A stretch of 61,156 nt of DNA from Nostocaceae cyanobacterium (lineage in GTDB: Bacteria; Cyanobacteriota; Cyanobacteriia; Cyanobacteriales; Nostocaceae), in NCBI GenBank assembly GCA_030065825.1, contig JASJCY010000018.1, positions 1 to 61,156 on the forward strand, written 5' to 3'. Position 1 is the stretch's first letter, and every line of letters begins with the position of its first letter. Below the pieces are notes generated by a model that saw nothing but the letters and a program-made list of their open reading frames with translations, had not been told where the DNA came from and did no database searches. The position numbers were made by a program, and so were the translations under genes. This document shows, in pieces, positions 54,750 through 61,156 of the stretch.

Positions 54750-56693
54750 ATGGCAAAGTTAGCATTACTGATTGGGGTAAGTGAATATCAACCGGGATTA
54801 AATCCTCTACCAGCTGCTGTCAAAGATGTGGAGGAGATGCGACGTGTGTTAGTGAACCCAGAAATGGGTGGTTTTGCTGATGAAGATATCACGGTGCTAA
54901 CAAATCCCCAACCGCAGGACATCAGAAATGCCGTCTTTGATTTCTTTGATAATCGCCAAAAGGATGACTTGTTGTTATTTTACTTCTCTGGTCATGGAAT
55001 TAAAGATGAACGGGGGAAACTGTACTTGTCAACCCGTGCTACCAGAAAAAAGAATGGGAAGTTGGTAAAGCCTTCCGCTGTTGCTGCTAGTTATCTTCAT
55101 GAAAATATCAATGATAGCCTCTCCCAAAGACAGGTAATTATCCTAGACTGTTGTTTTAGTGGGGCGATCGCTCAAGGGATGACTGTCAAGGATGATGGTA
55201 GTGTTAATGTAGAAGAACAGCTGGGAGGTAAGGGAAGAGCAATTCTTACTTCTTCGACTTCTACCCAATACTCCTTTGAACAAGAAGGTTCTGAACTCTC
55301 CATTTACACCCGTTATTTGGTGGAAGGTATTGACACGGGTGCAGCAGATAAAGACGGGGATGGTTGGATTTCTATTGATGAGTTGCACGAGTATGCTAGT
55401 AGCAAGGTGCAAGAAGCTTCTCCAGCGATGACTCCTAAATTTTACCCGGTGGAGTCAGGACATAAAATTTTGCTGGCGAAATCGCCTAAGGATGACCCTA
55501 GGGTAATATATCGTAAGGAAGTAGAAAGGCGTATCCGTAAAGGTAAGTTTACAATACCTGCTCGTCGTTTGCTAAACTCCCTACGTCAACAATTAAAAAT
55601 AGACCGTGAAGTTGCAGAAGCCATTGAAGCGGAAGTTAAACAACCATATTTAGAGTATCAGCGCAAATTAGCAGAGTATGAGCAAGTTTTCCAGGAGACA
55701 CTTGCACAGGAGTCAAATCTGAGCGAAAATACCCTCAATGACCTCAGAGACTATCAGCAACATTTAGGGCTGAAGAATGAGGATGTCGCGTCAATAGAAA
55801 GAAAAATTCTCGGTGAACGAAAACCAGCTAAACCAGATCCATCAGTTATTGAACAGTCTCCCAAAACAGCGAATCAGTTTAGTTTTGACATTATCACTGT
55901 AAATGCGAAGGGAGAAACTACTAATACCCGTCCGGGGAAAGCGGAGTTTTTTGCAGAAGACTTGGGTAATGGTGTCATCCTAGAAATGGTCGCTATCCCC
56001 GGAGGTAATTTTACCATGGGTTCCCCAGAGGATGAACCAGAAAGCATGGACAATGAAAGACCACAGCACCAAGTCACTATCCAACCCTTTTTTATGGGTA
56101 AATTCCCAGTCACCCAAGAACAGTATGAAGCAATTATGGGTAACAATCCCTCCTACTTCAAAGGAAAAAAAAGACCTGTTGAATGTGTAAGTTGGGATGA
56201 TGCAGTGGAATTTTGTGCTAGAATATCCAAAAGGACTGGAAAAAGTTACCGTTTGCCTAGTGAGGCAGAATGGGAATATGCTTGTCGGGCTGGAACGACA
56301 ACGCCATTCTCCTTCGGTGACACCATTACCACTGACCTAGCGAACTATAATGGGAAATATACCTATGGTTTAGCACCCAAGGGTCAGTATCGAGAACAAA
56401 CCACGGATGTTGCTAGTTTCCCTGCTAACGGCTTTGGGTTGTATGATATGCATGGGAATGTGTGGGAATGGTGTGAAGATAGCTGGCACAATAATTATCA
56501 AGCAGCGCCAGTAGATGGTAGTGCTTGGATAAGCAAGAGTGATAATGATTATCATGTTCTGCGGGGCGGTTCCTGGTTCAACAATCCTGAGGTCTGCCGC
56601 TCTGCGTCCCGCTTCATCGACGCTTGGGCTCGGCGCGACGACTACTTCAATGTCGGTTTTCGCGTTGCCTGCGGGGTTGGGAGGACTTCTTAG
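54750..56693 (+). CDS. Orthocaspase fused to FGE/C-type-lectin-like variable domain
   Basis: A 647-residue protein. The caspase p20/p10-like domain (1-245) has the catalytic pair H82 (YFSGHG) and C135 (LDCCFSG). D200, D202, D204, G205, I207 and E211 form a canonical EF-hand-type calcium loop. A helical linker (about 255-355) follows, then a formylglycine-generating-enzyme/SUMF1-like domain (405-647; VAIPGGNFTMGSP, RLPSEAEWEYACRAG, GLYDMHGNVWEWCED). The last 40 residues (RGGSWFNNPEVCRSA ... NVGFRVACG) sit exactly where DGR target proteins carry their variable region. Expected role: a hypervariable ligand-sensing domain controlling a suicide protease. It follows an EACC1-like gene. ATG at 54750. 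Confidence 0.9.
   Translation: MAKLALLIGVSEYQPGLNPLPAAVKDVEEMRRVLVNPEMGGFADEDITVLTNPQPQDIRNAVFDFFDNRQKDDLLLFYFSGHGIKDERGKLYLSTRATRKKNGKLVKPSAVAASYLHENINDSLSQRQVIILDCCFSGAIAQGMTVKDDGSVNVEEQLGGKGRAILTSSTSTQYSFEQEGSELSIYTRYLVEGIDTGAADKDGDGWISIDELHEYASSKVQEASPAMTPKFYPVESGHKILLAKSPKDDPRVIYRKEVERRIRKGKFTIPARRLLNSLRQQLKIDREVAEAIEAEVKQPYLEYQRKLAEYEQVFQETLAQESNLSENTLNDLRDYQQHLGLKNEDVASIERKILGERKPAKPDPSVIEQSPKTANQFSFDIITVNAKGETTNTRPGKAEFFAEDLGNGVILEMVAIPGGNFTMGSPEDEPESMDNERPQHQVTIQPFFMGKFPVTQEQYEAIMGNNPSYFKGKKRPVECVSWDDAVEFCARISKRTGKSYRLPSEAEWEYACRAGTTTPFSFGDTITTDLANYNGKYTYGLAPKGQYREQTTDVASFPANGFGLYDMHGNVWEWCEDSWHNNYQAAPVDGSAWISKSDNDYHVLRGGSWFNNPEVCRSASRFIDAWARRDDYFNVGFRVACGVGRTS
56562..56693 (+). other. 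Putative DGR variable region (VR)
   Basis: From the GGCGGTTCCTGG block to the stop codon the sequence turns GC-rich. The diversified-looking codons are F610 TTC, N611 AAC, V615 GTC, S620 TCC, F622 TTC, I623 ATC, D624 GAC, D630 GAC, D631 GAC, Y632 TAC and F633 TTC. All end in C, as expected if template AAC codons were mutated at their adenines. Invariant flanks are GGSW, CRSA and NVGFRVACG. The 3' part (GTTGCCTGCGGGGTTGGGAG) is the candidate initiation-of-homing sequence. No template repeat is present in the window. Confidence 0.75.
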
Positions 56694-56746
56694 CCCTCTG
56701 CACTTTAGCTCTTTTCCCCTTTACACTTCTTTACTTTTCTCTCTGT

Positions 56747-56765
56747 TTTCGCGCGAAGCGCGAAA
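56747..56765. promoter_or_regulatory. 8-bp hairpin downstream of VR
   Basis: TTTCGCGC and GCGCGAAA pair around a GAA loop, 54 bp after the caspase stop codon and behind a pyrimidine-rich stretch. In phage BPP-1 and other DGRs a short-loop hairpin of similar stem length just beyond the VR promotes mutagenic homing. A transcription terminator is the alternative, but there is no proper T tract. Confidence 0.55.
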
Positions 56766-56891
56766 TTTTATTTTTTGAGAAGGGATGCTGGATGAATTAT
56801 TTACCTATTATACAGAAAACCTAGGATTTGATCAAGTGGTATGTACTAGAACGCCGACTTATTGAATAAGTCGGGTTATGCATGATGTGCG

Positions 56892-57146
56892 ATGGAAAGT
56901 GGGAACAGATTTAATATACCCTTGAAAACATATGTTTTTGACCGCATAATTGCAGATGGTGTTTGGCGTGTTGCATTTGCATTTGACCCCAGACGGTATG
57001 CAATATTACTAGTTGCAGGTGATAAATCAGGTGGTAGTGAAAGTCGTTTTTATAAGCAACTTATCAAAACTGCTGATGCTAGATTTGACGAACATTTCGC
57101 CCAGCAAATGAGAAAGATTACATTTGATCAATCTTGCCTAAAATAA
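56892..57146 (+). CDS. HigB/Gp49-like toxin, N-terminally truncated
   Basis: 84 residues whose second half (VWRVAFAFDPRRYAILLVAG, DKSGGSESRFYKQLI, ADARFDEHF) is a clear HigB/Gp49 (phage-derived RelE-like) mRNA-interferase core. Complete family members have about 35 more N-terminal residues with a GRPHVDTL- and MKELR-type segment. Here they are replaced by MESGNRFNIPLKTYVFDRII, which does not match. The expected downstream HigA gene is missing and an IS end relic lies there instead. It is probably a non-functional remnant. The start codon is formal only. Confidence 0.6.
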   Translation: MESGNRFNIPLKTYVFDRIIADGVWRVAFAFDPRRYAILLVAGDKSGGSESRFYKQLIKTADARFDEHFAQQMRKITFDQSCLK

Positions 57147-57204
57147 AGAAAATATTGCTTGTAAATCAATTCCAGCAAGGGTTTAAAGCTTATTTTATGA
57201 CTAA

Positions 57205-57220
57205 TTTAGCACGCTAAGTA
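57205..57220. mobile_element. Solo ISL3 terminal repeat relic
   Basis: TTTAGCACGCTAAGTA is identical to the inner 16 bp of the right end of the ISL3 element at 26373-26388. The outer bases (GGCAATGTTCC versus CGCAAGAACC) have drifted. It marks a former insertion or a recombination scar downstream of the truncated HigB gene. Confidence 0.7.
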
Positions 57221-57229
57221 GGCAATGTT

Positions 57230-57450
57230 CCTAAGAGGATGTTTGAAAAGTATTATGTTTAACATCACAACCCTAAAAACCTAACCCCTAACCCCTAGGG
57301 GAAGCCCTCTCCTAGAAGGAGAGGGAAGCGGAAAAACTTTTTATATCGGATTACTTATTACTTATTACTTATTACTTATTACTTATTACTTATTACTTAT
57401 TACTTATTACTTATTACTTATTACTTATTACTTATTACTTATTACTTATT
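57230..57450. repeat. GAGGATGTTTGAAAAG repeat and TTACTTA array
   Basis: 57232-57340 is a second copy of the repeat at about 20392-20560 (AAGAGGATGTTTGAAAAGTA and CCTCTCCTAGAAGGAGAGG). It is followed by about 14 units of TTACTTA (57353-57450), which supply the last codon and the stop of bioF. Confidence 0.9.
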
Positions 57451-58599
57451 ACAAGCTGCTACCAATTTTTCAATATGTACTTTCTGGTGTGTTGCCATTA
57501 CAGATACCCGTATACGACTGGTAGGAACCGTGGGGGGACGAATCGCAGGGGCAAAAATACCAGCAGATTTCAATTGTTTTCCTACCCTCAAAGCTTCCGC
57601 TGCACTGGTAAGTTGAAAACAAACAATCGGTGATAAGGAAGGCAATAATTTTAATTGGGGTAGTTGCTGCATCAACTCTTTCAAGTAATCCACATTTTCC
57701 CATAATTGGGTACGGCGTTGCGGCTCTTGTTGTACTATAGCAATAGCTGCTAAAGCCGCAGCCGTATCCCCAGGTGACAGCGCTGTGGTATAAATCCAAC
57801 TGGGGGCACGATTTCGCAAAAAGTCAATTAGGGTAGAACTTCCAGCTACATATCCCCCCAAACTACCCAAAGCCTTACTTAAAGTGCCCATTTGAATTAA
57901 CTCCCTTCCCGTACACCCCAAATGTTCCACACACCCAGCACCATTTTCTCCTAGTACTGCAGTACTATGAGCTTCATCTACCAGGAACATACAGCAAAAT
58001 TCTTCAGCCAGATCCAATAATTCAGGTAAAGGGCATAAATCGCCATCCATACTGAAAACGCTATCAGTGATAATTAAACAGCGACGATAATTTTGCCGTA
58101 CTCGCTGCAATTCATCCCTTACAGCCTCAACATCACAGTGGGGATAATCAATTACCCTTGCACCGCTAAGAATAGCCCCATTTTTTAGACTAGAATGATT
58201 GTACTGGTCAGATAAAATTAAATCTCGCTTACCCACTAAAGCAGTAATTGTACCCAGGTTTGCTAAATATCCCGAACTAAATACTACAGCATCTTCAGTT
58301 TGTTTCAGAGATGCGATCGCCCTTTCTAAATCTCTGTGTAATTGTCGATGTCCACTGAGTAATCTAGAACCCGTACTACCAGTACCAAATTCTTGAACAG
58401 CAGCGGTAGCAGCCTGAATTAACCGTTCATCTCCAGCTAATCCCAAATAGTCATTGCTAGCAAAATTAATTACCTCACGCCCTTCTAAAACCACTGTAGC
58501 ACCGGGCAGTCCGTGGAGAGTTTGTACTGAACGATACCAGTCAGCACGGTGAATAGTTGCCAAGGATTGTTCTAGCCAAGCGTAGGGTTCGGTATCCAT
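57442..58599 (-). CDS. bioF: BioF, 8-amino-7-oxononanoate synthase
   Basis: A 385-residue PLP-dependent alpha-oxoamine synthase joining pimeloyl thioester and alanine in biotin biosynthesis. The PLP lysine is K242 in [13 protein letters not shown]. Other signatures are [32 protein letters not shown] and [13 protein letters not shown] with the PLP-binding Asp. The C-terminus ends LVAACNK; the last two codons and the stop (AAT AAG TAA) are made from the TTACTTA heptamer array, so the natural end was probably altered. ATG at 58599. No other bio gene is adjacent. Confidence 0.93.
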   Translation of the reverse strand: MDTEPYAWLEQSLATIHRADWYRSVQTLHGLPGATVVLEGREVINFASNDYLGLAGDERLIQAATAAVQEFGTGSTGSRLLSGHRQLHRDLERAIASLKQTEDAVVFSSGYLANLGTITALVGKRDLILSDQYNHSSLKNGAILSGARVIDYPHCDVEAVRDELQRVRQNYRRCLIITDSVFSMDGDLCPLPELLDLAEEFCCMFLVDEAHSTAVLGENGAGCVEHLGCTGRELIQMGTLSKALGSLGGYVAGSSTLIDFLRNRAPSWIYTTALSPGDTAAALAAIAIVQQEPQRRTQLWENVDYLKELMQQLPQLKLLPSLSPIVCFQLTSAAEALRVGKQLKSAGIFAPAIRPPTVPTSRIRVSVMATHQKVHIEKLVAACNK

Positions 58600-58763
58600 G
58601 AGGGAGATGGGGAGATGGGGAGATGAGGGAGAGGGGGGAGATGAGGGAGAGGGGGAAGATGAGGGAGATGGGGGAGAGGGGGGAGATGAGAGAGAGGGGG
58701 AAGATGAGGGGGATTAATAACTATTCACTCCTAACTCCGTACAGACGCGACATGTCGCGTCTG
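58598..58763. repeat. Purine-rich imperfect repeat and CAGACGCGACATG palindrome
   Basis: 58600-58712 consists of GGGAGATGA / GGGAGAGG units, all purines on the plus strand except T. At 58742-58763 lies a perfect 22-bp palindrome (CAGACGCGACA / TGTCGCGTCTG), which may terminate the minus-strand ruvA transcript. Confidence 0.85.
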
Positions 58764-58779
58764 GAACAACTTCTAACTC

Positions 58780-59418
58780 CTAACTGACAACTTCACTGCT
58801 GCTGAGGTGAGCGATCGCCTGTTTAATCCATTCTTCCACAAAGGCGTCTTTTGGTAATCCAATTTCTTCGCTAACATAGTGGAGAGCGTGACTGACTTCA
58901 TTTGCAGTATATCCCAGGGCAAGGAGGGTCATTTGTACTTCTTCTAGAATACCTGGTGCGGGACCTTCCGTAGCAACGAAAAAGCCTGCATTTTTGCGCC
59001 ATTCGATTAATTTGGTTTTGAGTTCCAAACAAATGCGTTCAGCGGTTTTTTTACCTACACCGGGTGCTTGAATTAACAATTGTATATTAGCGGTGATAAT
59101 TGCTTGGACTAACTCTGGTAATTCTAAAGTATCCAAAAGTGCGATCGCACTTGCTGCACCGATACCACTAACACTGAGTAAATAGCGAAACAAGTCTCTG
59201 TCTGCGGGGGAACTAAAGCCATAGAGAAATGGTACTTCTTCCCGAATTTGGTAATGGGTAAAAACCTGTACTTCTCCCCCAGATTGGGGTAACTGTTGCA
59301 TAAGTCTTGCGGGAACCTGTAAATCGTAGCCAATACCATTCACCTCTAGGGTGAGAATATTGCGATTTGGGCTACACTTTTGGATACCTGCGACAATGCC
59401 TTTGAGATAACTAATCAT
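58780..59418 (-). CDS. ruvA: RuvA, Holliday junction helicase subunit
   Basis: A 212-residue DNA-binding subunit of the RuvAB branch-migration complex. Domain I is [15 protein letters not shown] ... GIGYDLQVP. Domain II has helix-hairpin-helix motifs ([17 protein letters not shown] and [20 protein letters not shown]). Domain III at the C-terminus ([15 protein letters not shown]) would contact RuvB. ATG at 59418 overlaps the stop of the upstream phosphatase gene as ATGA, implying translational coupling; the open frame extends further upstream but would overlap more. Confidence 0.95.
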   Translation of the reverse strand: MISYLKGIVAGIQKCSPNRNILTLEVNGIGYDLQVPARLMQQLPQSGGEVQVFTHYQIREEVPFLYGFSSPADRDLFRYLLSVSGIGAASAIALLDTLELPELVQAIITANIQLLIQAPGVGKKTAERICLELKTKLIEWRKNAGFFVATEGPAPGILEEVQMTLLALGYTANEVSHALHYVSEEIGLPKDAFVEEWIKQAIAHLSSSEVVS

Positions 59419-60164
59419 TCCATCAGTCCAAAGTATTTTAAACCTTCCAGAATGCCACCTGCACAAAAGTCTTTTGCCAGGTAGCGATGGTTAGCGGGAT
59501 TTTGATTATGCCATTCCAGTAACTCTGGACGGGCATTCCCGACTATGATTCCCCGTTCGTTGCCTACAGCAAATAAAGCAATATCATTGCCAGAGTCGCC
59601 ACAGACAACTGTTCTTTCTGCTACAAATTGCCATTTTTGACGCAGAAACTGCATTGCCTGACCTTTATCGCTGCCTTGGGGCACAATGTCAAGATCAATA
59701 CCGCTGCTGTAGATTAATTTTATATCCAACCCCCTAGCTTTTAATCTAGATGACAATTGTGGCAGAACCTTTGTAGATGCAGTTTCTTGGAGGAAAAAAC
59801 TGACTTTAAAGGGACGTTGTTCCGAATCTGGTTGGGGAACCAACTCGGGGAAATCAGCAGTTGTAGATAATACCACTTCTCGGTTCCATCCCGCAGAAAG
59901 TTTTTCTGACCAAGTTGAATCGGGCACCCTGCTAGTATCAAGATATATTTCTGTTCCCACGGAAACCACTAGGGCATCCGGATCGATGAGATTTTTTTCT
60001 TGTTTGAGTTCTTGGTAGAGAATTGGCGATCGCCCGGTGGCATATACAATTTTAGTACCATATTCTTGGCGATGTTGATTTAATTTTTGGCTCAATTCTA
60101 TTAAAGCCGTATCATTACCGACAAAAGTGTTATCCAAGTCGGTTACAAACATAAATGGTTTCAT
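59415..60164 (-). CDS. spp: Sucrose-phosphate phosphatase (HAD family)
   Basis: A 249-residue HAD hydrolase that dephosphorylates sucrose-6F-phosphate in the last step of sucrose synthesis, relevant to osmoprotection and carbon transport in filaments. Motif I is [12 protein letters not shown], motif II YATGRSP, motif III the lysine in GSDKGQAM, and motif [12 protein letters not shown]. The segments GTEIYL and [10 protein letters not shown] are characteristic of the SPP subfamily. It is coupled to ruvA by a 4-bp overlap. ATG at 60164. A glucosylglycerol-phosphate or mannosyl phosphoglycerate phosphatase is less likely. Confidence 0.88.
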   Translation of the reverse strand: MKPFMFVTDLDNTFVGNDTALIELSQKLNQHRQEYGTKIVYATGRSPILYQELKQEKNLIDPDALVVSVGTEIYLDTSRVPDSTWSEKLSAGWNREVVLSTTADFPELVPQPDSEQRPFKVSFFLQETASTKVLPQLSSRLKARGLDIKLIYSSGIDLDIVPQGSDKGQAMQFLRQKWQFVAERTVVCGDSGNDIALFAVGNERGIIVGNARPELLEWHNQNPANHRYLAKDFCAGGILEGLKYFGLME

Positions 60165-60504
60165 AGTGTTATTTCACCTAATTTCAAAACAACCTTGGGG
60201 TAAAACTTGCATAAAACCTAAGGGTATCATTCATTGTTTAGGCAATATTAATATCTTTTGAAAATAGGCACTCGGCAGTGGGGAAGAACTATTTTCACCC
60301 AAAAGCTTTGTGGGTGTTTATATTTGTGTGGCAGTCTAGCTTGAAAATAGGGAATGGGAAGTATCTGTAGGGTGCGTTAGACTAAAGTCATAACGCACCA
60401 TCTTCTACAGGTTTTGCTACATTACGCTACGTGATAACACAATGGCTGTTTTGCGGTTATAAGTATCCACACCGCAAACTGCCTTCCCTACCTTTTGTTG
60501 TACC
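60165..60504. repeat. Intergenic with GTAGGGTGCGTTAG repeat
   Basis: Upstream region of the phosphatase gene; its promoter should lie in the first 100 bp. GTAGGGTGCGTTAGACTAAA and following bases at 60368-60400 match the right half of the repeat at 14829-14909. No gene is seen. Confidence 0.5.
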
Positions 60505-61012
60505 ATGCAAAACTGGCTTCGCGCTTAGTTGTAGTTTTACCCTTGCAAAAACCCTAGCGCTAGAGTTGTAGTTTTACCGTTGCAAAAACCCTAGCGCTAG
60601 AGTTGTGGTTTTACCATTGCAAAAACCCTAGCGCTAGAGTTGTAGTTTTACCCTTGCAAAAACTGGCTTCGCGCTAGAGTTATGGTTTTACCCTGGCAAA
60701 AACCCTAGCGCTAGAGTTGTAGTTTTACCCTGGCAAAAACCCTAGCGCTAGAGTTATGGTTTTACCCTTGCAAAAACTCCCTTGGCGCTTAGTTGTAGTT
60801 TTACCCTTGCAAAAACTGGCTTCGCGCTAGAGTTATGGTTTTACCCTGGCAAAAACTGGCTTCGCGCTAGAGTTATGGTTTTACCCTGGCAAAAACCCTA
60901 GCGCTAGAGTTGTAGTTTTACCCTGGCAAAAACTCCCTTGGCGCTTAGTTGTAGTTTTACCCTTGCAAAAACCCTAGCGCTAGAGTTGTAGTTTTACCCT
61001 TGCAAAAACTGG
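60505..61012. repeat. 13-unit mosaic tandem array (37-40 bp units)
   Basis: Thirteen copies of the core TAGTTTTACCCTTGCAAAAA (variants TGGTTTTACCCTGG...) alternate with three interchangeable linkers: CCCTAGCGCTAGAGTT, CTGGCTTCGCGCTAGAGTT and CTCCCTTGGCGCTTAGTT. TAGCGCTA is palindromic. Linker order is irregular, as if units were shuffled by recombination. It is not a CRISPR array because the linkers are not unique. Confidence 0.92.
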
Positions 61013-61053
61013 TTTTGCTGAATGAGAGGGTTGGCAGTAGCTAGCCAAAAGTT

Positions 61054-61082
61054 TTGACAAAGTTGTACAATATTGATAAAGG
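61054..61082 (+). promoter_or_regulatory. Candidate promoter at window edge
   Basis: A consensus TTGACA at 61054-61059 is followed about 16 bp later by GATAAA. It would drive a rightward gene beyond the window. The sequence ends before any coding start can be identified. Confidence 0.3.
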
Positions 61083-61156
61083 TTCTGAGTCTCTTCCAGC
61101 AAGGCTTACCTGTTAGACAGGAAACACCACTGGTCTCATGGGATGAGCGAATATTA

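Noticed and set aside
60505-61012. CRISPR-like regular array
   Set aside because: Units are 37-40 bp with only three recurring linker types and no unique spacers; no cas genes are present.

Overview
The window is chromosomal DNA of a filamentous, probably heterocyst-forming (Nostocales-type) cyanobacterium. Evidence: repeated GCGATCGC (HIP1) octamers, a bilin reductase gene (pcyA), the SbtA/SbtB bicarbonate system, devBCA exporter genes, a Mo-nitrogenase C-terminal-family gene, DUF1997 and DUF3531 genes, many heptameric short tandem repeats, and a very high load of palindromic dispersed repeats and MITE-like elements. Coding density is low. No tRNA, rRNA or CRISPR array was recognised.

Layout. 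0.2-1.8 kb: sbtA-sbtB (minus strand), visibly GC-richer than its surroundings. 2.1-2.75 kb: a MITE and a structured relic that looks like the right end of an IS200/IS605-type element. 2.8-9.3 kb: Ski2-like RNA helicase, DUF1997 protein, NAD(P)-binding protein, membrane-anchored lambda-type lysozyme, menH. 10.4-20.3 kb: uvrA, a Schlafen/AlbA_2 protein, a decaying GNAT toxin-antitoxin pair, a GHL10-type glycoside hydrolase, an orphan HigA-like antitoxin, a capA pseudogene and a membrane protein. 21.1-26.4 kb: FHA-GAF-adenylate cyclase, a Fur-family regulator, and an IS110 remnant abutted by a decayed ISL3 element. 26.7-37.9 kb: devBCA, pcyA, an ABC ATPase, a TPR protein, DUF3531-Nudix, a nitrogenase-family protein with a cupin, and a creatininase-family hydrolase. 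38.2-40.1 kb: di-haem peroxidase. 41.9-52.9 kb: a complete fatty-acid beta-oxidation set on one strand (lipase, FadD-like, FadB/N-like, thiolase, FadE-like), which is unusual for a cyanobacterium. 53.8-56.8 kb: a small EACC1-like protein followed by an orthocaspase fused to a formylglycine-generating/C-type-lectin-like domain. 57.4-60.2 kb: bioF, ruvA and sucrose-phosphate phosphatase.

The most exciting locus is 53.8-56.8 kb. The 3' end of the caspase gene has the hallmarks of a diversity-generating retroelement (DGR) variable region. Its residues at expected variable positions are nearly all NNC codons, as if derived from AAC template codons by adenine mutagenesis, and an 8-bp hairpin lies just downstream. 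No reverse transcriptase or template repeat is in the window, so diversification would have to act in trans. Together with the EACC1-like partner this looks like a hypervariable sensor coupled to a suicide protease, i.e. a conflict or immune system.

The rest of the interest lies in genome dynamics: several MITE families present in two or more copies, small dispersed repeats inserted inside other repeats and genes (one with an apparent 4-bp target duplication), tandem arrays in gene-flanking positions, and several genes at intermediate stages of decay.
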